Notes: generated from the letters alone by a model not told the origin. 64,000 nt of DNA from Marinobacter iranensis (GCF_029207565.1 NZ_JANCMW010000006.1:1-64000); one strand, 5' to 3'; counted from the first letter of the stretch, positions 32,828-42,478 are shown. Translations and numbers: made by a program.

Positions 32828-33171
32828 TGGTGATGATGTGCCTTTGAATCGCTGGGCGCTGCTGACCGATCAGAGAGCCCATAATCTCGTACAACTTCCG
32901 CCACTCTCAATCGATAATCGGAAAAGATCTCACTCCGTCCTTTCACCTGGGCCTGGCGATGAGCCTCCATGTTCCGCCATTGCTCAATGGCGGCTTCATC
33001 CCGCCAGAAAGACAAGGAAAGCATCCGGCCAGGTTGCTTGAGGCTCTCAAAACGCTCAATGGATATGAACCCTTCTATCTGCTCTAACAGCGGCGCCAAC
33101 GCGGCTGCTTCATCGAGATACTCGGCGGTTTTCCCCGAGCGTGGCTCCAGTTCAAATATCACTGCCAACAT
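32824..33171 (-). CDS. ABM-domain protein (antibiotic biosynthesis monooxygenase fold)
   Basis: 115 aa from ATG 33171. MLAVIFELEPRSGKTAEYLDEA, GFISIERFESLKQPGRMLSLSFWRDEAAIEQWRNM and HRQAQVKGRSEIFSDYRLRVAEV give one complete ABM ferredoxin-like module; the C-terminus is His-rich. A distant homologue of the 2170 ABM protein. One base after the NIPSNAP stop and overlapping the ArsR start, so the three are one operon. Confidence 0.85.
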   Translation of the reverse strand: MLAVIFELEPRSGKTAEYLDEAAALAPLLEQIEGFISIERFESLKQPGRMLSLSFWRDEAAIEQWRNMEAHRQAQVKGRSEIFSDYRLRVAEVVRDYGLSDRSAAPSDSKAHHHQ

Positions 33172-33172
33172 T

Positions 33173-33532
33173 CTATACCTCCTCCGCAGCGTTCGAGCGA
33201 CAAAGTGTTGAAGGTGCATTCAGGGTGCCTTCGACGGTTTCCACGAAACTGCGCTCCTCTCGTAGTATAAATCGTTGGGATTCAGCGAGCGCGAAGTTCC
33301 GCTTTCCGGCCTCATCCGCCTTGAGGCGATGCCGATACGCCTCATAGCTTGCAAGAGAATCGAACCCGACAAGGCCCCAGGCAATGTCGTTGGTTCCTTC
33401 CGAGGGTAGGAAGTAGCCGATCAAATCACCGCCGCAACGCGGAATGATTTCACCCCAGTTTTCGGCGTAGGCTTTGAAGTGCTCTTTCTGGAATGGATCC
33501 ATCTGATAGCGAATGACGCAAACTATAGACAT
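33173..33532 (-). CDS. NIPSNAP family protein
   Basis: 119 aa. [31 protein letters not shown] and [34 protein letters not shown] match the NIPSNAP fold, a dimeric ferredoxin-like alpha+beta barrel related to ABM. Biochemical role unknown in bacteria. First gene of the NIPSNAP-ABM-ArsR operon; the pairing of two related small folds suggests a joint role on one substrate. Confidence 0.85.
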   Translation of the reverse strand: MSIVCVIRYQMDPFQKEHFKAYAENWGEIIPRCGGDLIGYFLPSEGTNDIAWGLVGFDSLASYEAYRHRLKADEAGKRNFALAESQRFILREERSFVETVEGTLNAPSTLCRSNAAEEV

Positions 33533-33619
33533 TGAACGTCTCCTGCACCGTTGGTTTGGATGTCTATTGTGCGACTTTATTCGATGCGGATGCTTCGCTT
33601 TGGGCCGAAGTGTTCGGGA

Positions 33620-33994
33620 TCAAGTTGAAGGCAGGTTGCCTCCCAGCATGTTTTCAACCACTGCCGCGTTATAGAAGGCTTCGACCGTCTGTATTTTGTC
33701 GTTCCGGACACGAAACCAGACTGCGAGCCGCACGTCCCCGATGGGTTCAAAGTTGGTCCGGTAGTCCAGGATTGCGAACACGTGTTCCCCGTCGGCACTG
33801 AGCTGGCGGACGATCAGGTCTTTCTGAATGGCGGCCATGCCGAATTGGTAGGACAGCATGTCATCCGGGCGAAGGAATCGCATGTTCGGCCCCACATACT
33901 CAAAACCCTCATTTACCAGCAAGGCCTTGGCCTCATCAAAACGCTGGGCATGAATATCAGCAATGAACTGTGCCACGATGTCTTTTGGTTCCAT
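33620..33994 (-). CDS. SnoaL/NTF2-like family protein
   Basis: 124 aa cone-shaped NTF2-like fold: DIVAQFIADIHAQRFDEAKALLVNEGFEYVG, MRFLRPDDMLSYQ, VFAILDYRTNFEPIGDVRLAVWFRVRNDKIQTVEAFYN. The SnoaL-like limonene-epoxide-hydrolase group is the closest match. Substrate unknown. Separated by 87 bases from the NIPSNAP gene on the same strand, so it could be the operon head. Confidence 0.8.
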   Translation of the reverse strand: MEPKDIVAQFIADIHAQRFDEAKALLVNEGFEYVGPNMRFLRPDDMLSYQFGMAAIQKDLIVRQLSADGEHVFAILDYRTNFEPIGDVRLAVWFRVRNDKIQTVEAFYNAAVVENMLGGNLPST

Positions 33995-34107
33995 GAATAG
34001 ACTCCGCGTCTGGGATATGGGCGATTATGTTGTAACACAACCCACTTCAAAGCGAGGAAAATAAAGCAATTCCTGCTACTGTTGAGTTTGGCTCACGAGG
34101 GTTTTGT

Positions 34108-34335
34108 ATGAAAGAAGCGCCCCAAAAGCAATCCGGAACCAGCGGATACTCATGGAAACTCTCCGCGGTCGCCGCAGTGGCCTCGGTCATTGGGGCCGTG
34201 GTCACCTTTGGAGAGGTATCACCGATCATCACCGGATTGATTCTCCTTACCGCCGTCGGCTGGGGTTTTACTGCCAGGGACAATAAGCGAGGGGCCGAAT
34301 CAGGCCAGGCTGAAACCAACAAGGCCCCCTCCTAG
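34108..34335 (+). CDS. Small membrane protein, unknown
   Basis: 75 aa. A GAGGG site lies upstream of ATG 34108. SAVAAVASVIGAVVTFGE and ITGLILLTAVGWGFTA form two short hydrophobic segments; the rest is polar and basic. Not recognised. Its 3' end overlaps the convergent DUF2182 gene by 36 bases, which is unusual, so the call is uncertain. Confidence 0.45.
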   Translation: MKEAPQKQSGTSGYSWKLSAVAAVASVIGAVVTFGEVSPIITGLILLTAVGWGFTARDNKRGAESGQAETNKAPS

Positions 34336-35088
34336 AACGACAGCCGCGGTACCCAGACACCGTGCCAGCCTTTCCCCGCCGGGCATGAGCTTCTCCAGCA
34401 ATACGACAATAGCGATTACGGCAATCACCATCAGGTCCATCACACCGCCGACAAACAGAAGGGCCATGAGTGCGCAGCAACAGCCGAGGCAATACCCACC
34501 ATGGATCAGGCCCATACGAAAGGCGCCGTCCAGCCCCGAGCGCCAGTGCCGGGTGATAAAGAAGAACGGTCCCCGGCAGTGACGCAGGCAGGCATTCTTC
34601 CAGGGTGACCATTGGTAGAGACCGGCGAAGATCAGCATAGCGCCGCTAAACACCTGATCCTGGCTCCGCATCATAGGGCTTAGCAGCGCCCACTGTTCGA
34701 GCAGCCATTGCAGCACGGTGGCAACCAGGCTGAACACCATCCAGATCACCACATACCCACCTATAAACAGGGCAGTGCCTGTGGCGGCGTGGGAGAGGTG
34801 GTTTTTTATCGCAACCTGACGGTAGAGCAGGATCATCGGGGTGGCGCTGGGAAACATCATGGCGATCATCATGATGGTCCACATAACAAACATCATAACG
34901 AAATAGGATGGTGTCCAGGCTCTGAACGCCATCACTTCGCCAACATCCACGGCCCCCATGCCAGCGGCCATCTCGACGAGATACCACCAGCACAACAACA
35001 CAATGATCGCCACCGCAACCAAGGTGGCAATCGAGTTGCGCGACACCAGGCGAACGAATGCTCCCCCTCCTGCAGTCATCCCGTCCAA
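34300..35088 (-). CDS. DUF2182 integral membrane protein
   Basis: 262 aa with about six helices. Family hallmarks are MMFVMWTIMMIAMMFPSATPM in the third segment and the Cys/His-containing CLRHCRGP and GYCLGCCCALM motifs that suggest metal binding. DUF2182 proteins are described as predicted metal-binding membrane proteins and nearly always pair with DUF1326, as here: one base separates the two genes. Function unknown. Confidence 0.85.
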   Translation of the reverse strand: MDGMTAGGGAFVRLVSRNSIATLVAVAIIVLLCWWYLVEMAAGMGAVDVGEVMAFRAWTPSYFVMMFVMWTIMMIAMMFPSATPMILLYRQVAIKNHLSHAATGTALFIGGYVVIWMVFSLVATVLQWLLEQWALLSPMMRSQDQVFSGAMLIFAGLYQWSPWKNACLRHCRGPFFFITRHWRSGLDGAFRMGLIHGGYCLGCCCALMALLFVGGVMDLMVIAVIAIVVLLEKLMPGGERLARCLGTAAVVLGGGLVGFSLA

Positions 35089-35089
35089 C

Positions 35090-35725
35090 CTACCGGTAGA
35101 CGCCGCTTGGACCTATATCCAGTTGCGCCATGTGGCAGTGACTGCCATCCAACTCCAAGGGAATATTGCTGTGAGCGCTGGTACGCCCCTGGGCTACCTC
35201 TGCCACCGCATATTCGAAACCGTGGGGAAGTTCGATACGGCCCCGGAATTCTTCGCCGGTCACCGGATTAAGGACAGGCTTCCCGCTGGCTTCAATCAGA
35301 TCAGCCACTTTAACAACCGCCTTTCTGCCATCAATATCCCCCGAAACTTCAATGGGGCAGAAGACCGGCTCGTGCATGGTTGTCATGGTGCTGGCAAATA
35401 CATTGAAGAAGGTGGCCCCTGGCTCGGATGTCTCTCCGGACAGGATCGCCAGGATCGCATCCCTCTGCTCCGGGCTGGCACTGTCGTCTATGAACGCCTG
35501 AGCCTGGCCATTGCCCTCGTATATAGCCCCCGGCCATTTCAACGTCATGGCAAAGGATAAGCCATCCAGGCGGGTGTCACCGAAATACCCTTCTTCAATC
35601 CTGAAAGCCCCCAGCGCCTCGCAATTGCCATGAGTGGGCCTGCTGTTAAACTGACAAGGACAGCCAGGATCACAGTTGCAATTCACAAACTCAAACCCCT
35701 TGATGCGCCAATCAATCTTATCCAT
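35090..35725 (-). CDS. DUF1326 domain-containing protein
   Basis: 211 aa. The N-terminal WRIKGFEFVNCNCDPGCPCQFNS is the Cys-rich metal-site motif of DUF1326, followed by THGNCEALGAFRIEEG and LSFAMTLKWPGAIYEGNGQAQAFID. Cytoplasmic protein of unknown function, conserved with DUF2182 as its partner. First gene of the two-gene operon, with GGGGGATAAAAG upstream. Confidence 0.9.
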   Translation of the reverse strand: MDKIDWRIKGFEFVNCNCDPGCPCQFNSRPTHGNCEALGAFRIEEGYFGDTRLDGLSFAMTLKWPGAIYEGNGQAQAFIDDSASPEQRDAILAILSGETSEPGATFFNVFASTMTTMHEPVFCPIEVSGDIDGRKAVVKVADLIEASGKPVLNPVTGEEFRGRIELPHGFEYAVAEVAQGRTSAHSNIPLELDGSHCHMAQLDIGPSGVYR

Positions 35726-35898
35726 CTTTTATCCCCCCTGCCTATCGAGACTACACGTAGAAGTATAGCTGCCGAGAGGTTTCCTTCACCCTTGTCGGAC
35801 AAGGGTTTTAGATCTTTAAAGAACAAAAAAACAGCGGATATATTGGGTGAAGATCAGAAGGCACTTTACCGACTCATGAATGCGACTTGGGTCCACCT

Positions 35899-37578
35899 TT
35901 AAATCGAACGCCGGAGGTAATGCCGGTAACGGGGGCGCCAGAAATTGCGTTCGATGGTCTGGCGGATGGTGTCGTCATCGGAGCGCAAGGCGACGCCATC
36001 CTCCTGTGCCTGCTTGGCGACATCAAAGGCGATGTTGCGACTGATTTCCTGAATACTGGCCAGGTCCGGCAACAGCCGCTCGCCGGTTTGCTGAACAATC
36101 GGCGCCTGTTTCGCCAGGGCATCGGACGCCGCCATCAGCATGGTGTCGGTCACTCGCGAAGCGCCGGCGGCGATCACTCCGAGGCCAATCCCCGGGAAAA
36201 TATAGGCGTTGTTGCATTGGGCAATGGGGTAGGTTTTGCCCTTCAGCTCCACCGGCTTGAAGGGGCTGCCGGCAGCCACCAGGGCTTCGCCGTTTGTCCA
36301 GGTCAGGATCTCTTCGGGCGTTGCCTCAACTTTGGACGTGGGGTTCGACAATGGCATCACCAGCGGGCGGTCGCAGCCGGCATGCAGAGCTTTGATCACT
36401 TCTTCACTGAACAGGCCGCGCTGGCCGGAGACGCCGATCAGGACGGTTGGTTTCGCCTGTTTCACCACATCAATCAATTGCCGGCCTGACCAGTCTTTTA
36501 CCCGGCTCGGATCCTGGGCGAGCGCCAACTGGAAATCCTGCAGGCCGGTGATGTCGTTGGTGAGCAGCCCGGGACGGTCAATCATGTAAACCCGTTGGCG
36601 CGCTTCGGGTTCCGACACCCCCTCGTTCGTCATTGCAACGATGACCTGTTCGGCAATGCCGCAGCCCGCGGAACCGGCACCCACAAAGGCAATTGTCTGC
36701 TCGCTGACCTGTTCGTTCTTGGTTTTACACGCCGCCAGCAAGGTGGCCAGACACACCGAGGCCGTGCCCTGGATGTCGTCGTTGAAGCAGCAGGCGTCGT
36801 CGCGGTATTTCTTCAGCAGGCGCATGGCGTTGTTCTGCGCGAAATCCTCGAACTGCACCAGCACATTGGGCCAGCGGCGCTTTACCGCCGCGAGGAATTC
36901 AGCCACGAAAGCGTCGTATTCTTTCTGCTCGATGCGCTTGTGGCGCCACCCCATGTACATCGGGTCATCAAGCAGGGCCTGGTTGTTGGTACCGACATCA
37001 AGCATTATCGGCAGCGTATTGGCCGGGCTGATACCCCCGCAGGCGGTGTACAGCGACAGTTTTCCAATGGGAATGCCCATGCCACCGATGCCCTGGTCCC
37101 CCAACCCCAGGATGCGCTCGCCGTCGGTCACCACGATGACTTTGACCTTCTCCTTGGTGGCGCTGCGTAGCAGGTAGTCCATGTGTTCCCGGTCAGGCCA
37201 GGACACGAACAGGCCCCGATGGTTACGGTAGATGTTGGAGAACTCCTCGCACGCCTCGCCCACCGTCGGGGTGTAGATAATCGGCAGCATTTCTTCCAGA
37301 TGGTTTTCCAGCAGGCGGTAGAAAAGGGTTTCGTTGTCGTCCTGAATTGCACGCAAGGTGATGTGTCGGTCGAGGTCGGTCTGGCATAACTGGTATTGCT
37401 TATAGGCGCGCTCCGCCTGTTCCTCGATGGTTTCCACGTTCTGCGGCAGCAGGCCGATCAGGTTGAAGTCCACGCGCTCCCTCTGGGTGAAGGCACTCCC
37501 CTTGTTCAACAGCGGCATCTCCAACAAGGTGGGGCCGGCATAGGGAATGTACAGGGGGCGTTTTTCCGTATTGCTCAT
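35899..37578 (-). CDS. maeA: NAD-dependent malic enzyme
   Basis: 559 aa from ATG 37578 with GAGGTAATT upstream; E. coli MaeA has 565. Characteristic blocks: [60 protein letters not shown] (malate site), [22 protein letters not shown] and the NAD fold [12 protein letters not shown]. Decarboxylates malate to pyruvate with NAD+ (by similarity). Cytoplasmic. Monocistronic; nothing in the neighbourhood shares the pathway. Confidence 0.95.
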   Translation of the reverse strand: MSNTEKRPLYIPYAGPTLLEMPLLNKGSAFTQRERVDFNLIGLLPQNVETIEEQAERAYKQYQLCQTDLDRHITLRAIQDDNETLFYRLLENHLEEMLPIIYTPTVGEACEEFSNIYRNHRGLFVSWPDREHMDYLLRSATKEKVKVIVVTDGERILGLGDQGIGGMGIPIGKLSLYTACGGISPANTLPIMLDVGTNNQALLDDPMYMGWRHKRIEQKEYDAFVAEFLAAVKRRWPNVLVQFEDFAQNNAMRLLKKYRDDACCFNDDIQGTASVCLATLLAACKTKNEQVSEQTIAFVGAGSAGCGIAEQVIVAMTNEGVSEPEARQRVYMIDRPGLLTNDITGLQDFQLALAQDPSRVKDWSGRQLIDVVKQAKPTVLIGVSGQRGLFSEEVIKALHAGCDRPLVMPLSNPTSKVEATPEEILTWTNGEALVAAGSPFKPVELKGKTYPIAQCNNAYIFPGIGLGVIAAGASRVTDTMLMAASDALAKQAPIVQQTGERLLPDLASIQEISRNIAFDVAKQAQEDGVALRSDDDTIRQTIERNFWRPRYRHYLRRSI

Positions 37579-37774
37579 AATTACCTCGTGAATCGGGCGG
37601 GCTACGAATGGACAAAATGCGTCTATAAAAATAGTAGCTGATGTCGACCTTATCCGCAGGCCAGCCAAAACGATCCGCCTGGAACATCCCCTATGAGAAT
37701 TTTGCTCTCGCTGTCGATTTCCAGGAGTGATGCGCGACCTACATAATGTCAGTCAGCCAAAAAAGGAGAAAGGC

Positions 37775-38260
37775 ATGAAGAAACACGCAAAGAACACCAT
37801 TTGCCTCTGGTACGACGGCGATGCGGAAGAGGCGGCGCGCTTTTACGCGGAGACCTTCCCAGATTCATCGGTTGATGCGGTACATCGCGCACCGGGGGAC
37901 TACCCATCCGGCTCGGAAGGGGATGTGCTAACGGTGGAGTTCACGGTACTGGGCATTCCCTGCCTCGGGCTCAATGGCGGCCCCACCTTCAAGCACAGCG
38001 AGGCGTTTTCATTTCAGGTTGCCACCGTGGATCAAGAGGAAACGGATCGCTATTGGAACGCGATTGTTGGCAACGGCGGTGAAGAGAGTGCCTGCGGCTG
38101 GTGCAGGGACAAGTGGGGGCTCTCCTGGCAGATTACGCCACAGGTTCTGTCGGAAGCCATTGCTGATCCCGACCGCGCAGCCGCCAAGCGGGCGTTCGAG
38201 GCCATGATGACGATGGGCAAGATCGATATTGCGACCATTGAGGCGGCGCTCAGGGGATAA
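37775..38260 (+). CDS. VOC family protein, PhnB/3-demethylubiquinone-methyltransferase-like
   Basis: 161 aa from ATG 37775 (AGGAGAAAGGC upstream). NTICLWYDGDAEEAARFYAETFPDSSVDAVHRAPGDYP, LTVEFTVLGIPCLGLNGGP and CGWCRDKWGLSWQITP match the 3-dmu-9_3-mt (PhnB-like) fold, a dimeric VOC subgroup of unknown function that is often mis-named as a methyltransferase. No SAM motif is present. Confidence 0.85.
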   Translation: MKKHAKNTICLWYDGDAEEAARFYAETFPDSSVDAVHRAPGDYPSGSEGDVLTVEFTVLGIPCLGLNGGPTFKHSEAFSFQVATVDQEETDRYWNAIVGNGGEESACGWCRDKWGLSWQITPQVLSEAIADPDRAAAKRAFEAMMTMGKIDIATIEAALRG

Positions 38261-38337
38261 AGTCGATTGCCGGCGCGCCCACGCTCCACTAAACTTAATG
38301 CATCGCCTCGGCGCAACGGTGTTTCGGGTGCCCCGTG

Positions 38338-39177
38338 ATGCCTCACAGAACCGCACGTGTTCATAAATACCTTTGGAGGACTGCGCTCGCAGTCCTTGCC
38401 GCCTTTGTTGTTGCCGTATCCGCCATGGAGAACCAGCGCCTGACACTCAGGCTTGGTGACTTGACCGAATTCGACTACCTGTCCGAGTTGCTGACGCACG
38501 TGCTGGAAGCAGACGGTTACGAGGTCGATATTGTAAAGGTATCGGATGTTTCGCCCGCGCGCCTGGAGTGGTTTCTGGAACAGGGCATGATCAGTGTCAT
38601 GATGATGGGCGAGACAGCCCCACGCAGCGACCGATTCCTGTCGGTGCGGGTGGCCATGACCGATAACCTGATGAACCAGCGTATCCTCTTCATCCCCAAA
38701 GGACAGCAATACAGATACAACCAGGTTAAGTCCCTCGAAGATTTCCGGGCCCTGGGTGTGGTTGGAGGTATGGGCGCCTCTTGGCTTGACTACCAGATCT
38801 GGCTGGCCAATGACCTGCCGGTGATCGGGATGGTTGGTGAATGGCGACGGCTGTACAACATGGTAGCCGTTGGCAACCGGGGCATTGATTACCTACCTAG
38901 GGGCGCTCAGGAAATGGCCCGGGAATGGCAGGAGCATCCAAACCTGGATGTCGAGCAACACCTGGTTCTGGTGTATGACAAGGACCATGTCCTCTACGTA
39001 TCTCCCCGGGAAGTGGAGCTCCACCGCACGCTGAGCAAGCTGATGCCAGAGGCTAGCCGCGATGGGCTCATCCGTACGCTGGCGGAAAAGCACTACCGGG
39101 CCGTTTTTGATCATCCGGTCAATCTTGCGAAGCGCCGGGTTATCCCTCTACCAGAACTCGACATACTGCAGAAGTAG
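38338..39177 (+). CDS. Periplasmic solute-binding-like protein
   Basis: 279 aa. A hydrophobic N-terminal segment (WRTALAVLAAFVVAVSAM) is a signal peptide. The mature chain has DYLSELLTHVLEADGYEVDIVKV and ALGVVGGMGASWLDYQIW, as in extracellular solute-binding proteins family 3/type 2 periplasmic folds, with acidic and aromatic contacts. No transporter genes are adjacent, so it may act as an orphan sensor or receptor. Ligand unknown. Confidence 0.65.
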   Translation: MPHRTARVHKYLWRTALAVLAAFVVAVSAMENQRLTLRLGDLTEFDYLSELLTHVLEADGYEVDIVKVSDVSPARLEWFLEQGMISVMMMGETAPRSDRFLSVRVAMTDNLMNQRILFIPKGQQYRYNQVKSLEDFRALGVVGGMGASWLDYQIWLANDLPVIGMVGEWRRLYNMVAVGNRGIDYLPRGAQEMAREWQEHPNLDVEQHLVLVYDKDHVLYVSPREVELHRTLSKLMPEASRDGLIRTLAEKHYRAVFDHPVNLAKRRVIPLPELDILQK

Positions 39178-39204
39178 TCAGCCCGCTCCACAAATCCCCT
39201 ACCA

Positions 39205-40095
39205 CTAAACAACCTCCGGAAACGCCGACACCAGAAATTCCACCAGTGCCCTCACCTTGGGCGTGACAAACTTGCGGGTGGGATAAACTGCATACACGCC
39301 CAGTTCGGCGGAGCGGTAGCCTGGCATCAGTTCCACCAGCCGGCCGGCATCCAGGTCGTCCTGCACCAGGAAACTGGGCTGGTGTATCACCCCCTGGTGG
39401 GCCACGGCGACCGCACAGCAGGTTTCGCCATTGTTGGCGTACATCCAGGGGCGTACACGCCTGCTGACCGGGCCGTCCGGCCCCTGGAAATGCCAATCGT
39501 CGCCCGTGGCCAGATTGCTGTAAGCGACGACATTGTGATGGACCAGGTCTTCGGGCCGTTCAGGCGTGCCGTGGGCCCTGAGGTACTCCGGAGACGCGCA
39601 CACCACCAGCCGTGTGGTGGTGAGACGACGACTCACCAGAGTGGAGTTTCTCAGGCTGGCGATGCGGATGGCAAGGTCGAAGCCTTCCTCGACGATGTCC
39701 ACGATGCGGTCGGACAGGTCGATGTTGAGTTCAACATCCGGATACAGGGCGTGGAACTCCCCCCACAGGGGCGCCAGGTGGCGAATGCCGAAACTTACCG
39801 GTGCGTTAACGCGCAATACGCCCTTGGCGATGCCACTACGGGAGGTTAGCTCCGACTCCGCCTCTTCCACGCCTGCCAGCAGCTCCCGGCAACGGACGTA
39901 AAACACCTCCCCTTCCGCCGTCAGGGACAGCCGGCGGGTGGTGCGGTGCAGCAACCGTACTCCAAGGCGTGATTCCAGTTCGTTGATATAGCGGGAGACC
40001 GCGGCTTTCGACACTCCCATGCTCTCTGAAGCGGCAACAAAGCTGCCCGCCTCCACTACGGCGCAGAACGTCTGCATTTCCAGTAATCGATCCAT
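39205..40095 (-). CDS. LysR family transcriptional regulator
   Basis: 296 aa. HTH: MDRLLEMQTFCAVVEAGSFVAASESMGVSKAAVSRYINELESRLG, then the periplasmic-binding-like effector domain (VLRVNAPVSFGIRHLAPLWGEF). It is divergent from the DoxX gene at 40218, 122 bases away, which is the standard layout for LysR controlling an adjacent oxidoreductase or DoxX/dioxygenase group. Confidence 0.9.
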   Translation of the reverse strand: MDRLLEMQTFCAVVEAGSFVAASESMGVSKAAVSRYINELESRLGVRLLHRTTRRLSLTAEGEVFYVRCRELLAGVEEAESELTSRSGIAKGVLRVNAPVSFGIRHLAPLWGEFHALYPDVELNIDLSDRIVDIVEEGFDLAIRIASLRNSTLVSRRLTTTRLVVCASPEYLRAHGTPERPEDLVHHNVVAYSNLATGDDWHFQGPDGPVSRRVRPWMYANNGETCCAVAVAHQGVIHQPSFLVQDDLDAGRLVELMPGYRSAELGVYAVYPTRKFVTPKVRALVEFLVSAFPEVV

Positions 40096-40217
40096 GGACT
40101 TTGTTTCACTTTCCGAGACAGTTAATTCATTAAATGCATGTTTATCTCATAAACCGGGACTCGTAAAGTATCACCATGCTCAAACGCATTTTCATACCCA
40201 CATAAGGAAGCCTGATC

Positions 40218-40658
40218 ATGAACAACACATTCATCAACAAACTGCTCGACACCAACGCTGGCTGGGGCGCCCTTGCCCTGCGTATTCCGGTCGGCATTAT
40301 CTTCGCCGTCCATGGCGCCCAGAAACTGTTTGGCTGGTTTGGTGGCTACGGCCTTGAAGGCACCGGACAATGGATGGATTCCATCGGCCTGAGCCCCGGT
40401 TACCTGATGGCCCTGATGGCCGGCGGTACAGAGTTCTTCGGCGGCCTGGCGCTGATCATCGGCCTGCTGGTTCGTCCGGCCAGTGCGGCACTGGCGTTCG
40501 CCATGTTGATTGCCATCTTCAGCGTGCACTTCCAGAATGGCCTGTTCATGAGCAACAACGGCTACGAGTTTGGCCTGGCCCTGCTGGCCGCTTCCGTCTC
40601 CCTGTTGTTCAGTGGTGCCGGTCGTGCCTCAGTGGATCGGCTGGTAACAGCCCGCTGA
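40218..40658 (+). CDS. DoxX family membrane protein
   Basis: 146 aa with four helices. DoxX signature: WGALALRIPVGIIFAVHGAQKLFGWFGG, GYLMALMAGGTEFFGGLALIIGLL, AALAFAMLIAIFSVHFQNGLFM and GYEFGLALLAASVSLLF. DoxX-type proteins belong to a quinone/thiosulfate-oxidation-related and oxidative-stress group; exact role open. Next to a DODA-type dioxygenase and divergent from LysR. Confidence 0.9.
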   Translation: MNNTFINKLLDTNAGWGALALRIPVGIIFAVHGAQKLFGWFGGYGLEGTGQWMDSIGLSPGYLMALMAGGTEFFGGLALIIGLLVRPASAALAFAMLIAIFSVHFQNGLFMSNNGYEFGLALLAASVSLLFSGAGRASVDRLVTAR

Positions 40659-40694
40659 ACAAGCCGTTTGATTTGACGGAAAGGAGCACGCGCC

Positions 40695-41477
40695 ATGACC
40701 AGCCTGTTTGTATCCCACGGCGCCCCCACCTTTGCGCTGGAGCCGGGCCTGGCGGGCCCGGCTCTCACCCGGCTGGGGCAGGACTTTCCCCGGCCGACCG
40801 CGGTGCTGGTGGTATCGCCTCACTGGATGACGCCCGAGGTACAGGTGGGCCTGGCGGAAACGCCGGCCACCATCCATGATTTCCGGGGATTTGATCCAGA
40901 GCTCTATCAACTGACGTATCCCGCGAAAGGACATCCGGCATTAGCGAGGAAGGCTCTTTCCCTGCTGGACACCGCAGGGTGGAAGCCGACGGCGGATGCC
41001 AGTCGTGGTCTGGACCATGGTGCCTGGGTACCGTTGATGTATCTATACCCCGACGCCTCGGTGCCCGTATTCCAGGTCTCCCTGCCAGTCCATCTCGACA
41101 GCAACTCTGCGTGGCATTTGGGCCAGGTATTGGCACCGCTGCAACAGGAAGGGGTACTGATTGTCGGTTCGGGCAGCCTCACCCACAATCTGTACGAGGT
41201 ACGCTGGAAAGACAGTAACGGGGCAGAGTACGCCAAGGCCTTTAGCCAGTGGATTCGGAACGCGGTTCTGGAAGGAGATCACCAGCAATTAATAAATGCC
41301 TTGACCCTGGCGCCCCACGCCCAGCGTGCCCATCCAACCACGGAACATTTTCTGCCCCTGCTGGTCGCCCTCGGCGCCAGTGCCCCCAAAGCCCGTGCTT
41401 CGGTCATTGAGGGGGGCATTGAACATGGCGTGTTGTCGATGGACTCTTTTGTTTTCGACGCTTTACCCCGACAATGA
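40695..41477 (+). CDS. DODA-type extradiol dioxygenase (YgiD-like)
   Basis: 260 aa. LigB/DODA-family class III extradiol fold: MTSLFVSHGAPTFAL, VLVVSPHWMTPEV, GLDHGAWVPLMYLYP and LIVGSGSLTHNL supply the His residues of the metal site (SHG, SPHW, LDHG, THN). It would open catechol rings, for example L-DOPA in YgiD. AAAGGAGCAC precedes the ATG. Directly downstream of DoxX by 36 bases, so probably in the LysR-controlled unit. Confidence 0.9.
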   Translation: MTSLFVSHGAPTFALEPGLAGPALTRLGQDFPRPTAVLVVSPHWMTPEVQVGLAETPATIHDFRGFDPELYQLTYPAKGHPALARKALSLLDTAGWKPTADASRGLDHGAWVPLMYLYPDASVPVFQVSLPVHLDSNSAWHLGQVLAPLQQEGVLIVGSGSLTHNLYEVRWKDSNGAEYAKAFSQWIRNAVLEGDHQQLINALTLAPHAQRAHPTTEHFLPLLVALGASAPKARASVIEGGIEHGVLSMDSFVFDALPRQ

Positions 41478-41509
41478 GCAATTACGCGTAAAAATCATCG
41501 GACTGAAGC

Positions 41510-42397
41510 ATGCTTGAGAGTTTGGCCTGGGTGCCTGAAAATTTTTCGTTGCCGGACTCCATGTTGAGGCTGGTGGTCAGCACCGTGTTGCTGGTGCTCG
41601 CCATCGTTATCCTGCGGACGCTCACCGCCCGCTTTATACGGCGAAACATTGCGTCATCCGAATTGCGGGGCCGGTTGCTGGTGAACTCCCGCAACGGCTT
41701 CCTGCTATTGGGGATCCTTGGCCTGGCGTTGATCTGGGGAGACCAGATTCGCTCACTGGCACTGTCTATCGTCGCGATCGCTGTCGCCTTTGTGGTCGCG
41801 ACCAAGGAATTGATCCTCTGTGTTTCCGGCTCGATCCTGAAGAGCGGTGCCGGCTCCTTCAACTTGGGAGACCGCATTCAGGTGAAGGATTTCCGCGGCG
41901 ATGTCATCGACCAGACCCTCCTGGCCACCACCATCCTCGAGGTTGGCCCGGGCAAAACGGGACACCAGCGCACGGGGCGGATGATTGTGATACCCAACGC
42001 GCTGTTCGTGGCCGAACCGGTCATCAACGAGAGCTTTACCGACCACTGGGACTTCCATGTGTTCACCGTGCCCTTTAAACGGGAGGACGATTGGCAGGCC
42101 GCCCAGAAAGCCCTGCTTGAGGCCGCCAATCGTCATTGTGAGCCCTATCTTGAGCAGGTCCGCAAACACATGAACAAGGTGGGCGTTCTGCGGGGCCTGG
42201 AAGTGCCCTCTGTCGATCCACGGGTGACCATCCAGGCGCCGGTGGCCAACGAAATCCACCTCACCGTGCGGCTGCCCGCCAAATCCGGGCGGCGCAGTTA
42301 CATCGAGCAGTCGATCCTCTCAGAGGTGTTTGCCAGCGCCGATTTCTCCAGCAAAAAGCCGCGGCCGGCTGATGAAGAAAAAGAAGATAATGAGTGA
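41510..42397 (+). CDS. MscS-family mechanosensitive-channel-like protein
   Basis: 295 aa. Three hydrophobic segments in the first ~110 residues, the third (SLALSIVAIAVAFVVATKELILCVSGSILKS) matching the pore-lining helix, followed by GAGSFNLGDRIQVKDFRGDVIDQTLLATTILEVG, the beta domain of MscS. The C-terminal ~120 residues are cytoplasmic. Likely osmotic-shock release channel; other small MscS-like proteins act elsewhere. 32 bases after the dioxygenase. Confidence 0.85.
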   Translation: MLESLAWVPENFSLPDSMLRLVVSTVLLVLAIVILRTLTARFIRRNIASSELRGRLLVNSRNGFLLLGILGLALIWGDQIRSLALSIVAIAVAFVVATKELILCVSGSILKSGAGSFNLGDRIQVKDFRGDVIDQTLLATTILEVGPGKTGHQRTGRMIVIPNALFVAEPVINESFTDHWDFHVFTVPFKREDDWQAAQKALLEAANRHCEPYLEQVRKHMNKVGVLRGLEVPSVDPRVTIQAPVANEIHLTVRLPAKSGRRSYIEQSILSEVFASADFSSKKPRPADEEKEDNE

Positions 42398-42418
42398 ACA
42401 GGCAGCCGCAGAATTCAG

Positions 42419-42476
42419 TTGACAATCGCCTTCACTCCATGATGTTATCACCGGTAACAATGTTACCGGTGATAAC
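42419..42476 (+). promoter_or_regulatory. Promoter with a 33-bp palindrome before the TetR gene
   Basis: TTGACA at 42419-42424 and TGTTAT at 42443-42448 (18-base spacing). Overlapping the -10 and filling the leader is a perfect inverted repeat: 15-bp arms GTTATCACCGGTAAC (42444-42458) and GTTACCGGTGATAAC (42462-42476) around AAT. Each arm is itself nearly symmetric about CCGG, so two TetR dimers could bind side by side. It ends two bases before the ATG and could also fold in the mRNA. Confidence 0.75.
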
Positions 42477-42478
42477 TT

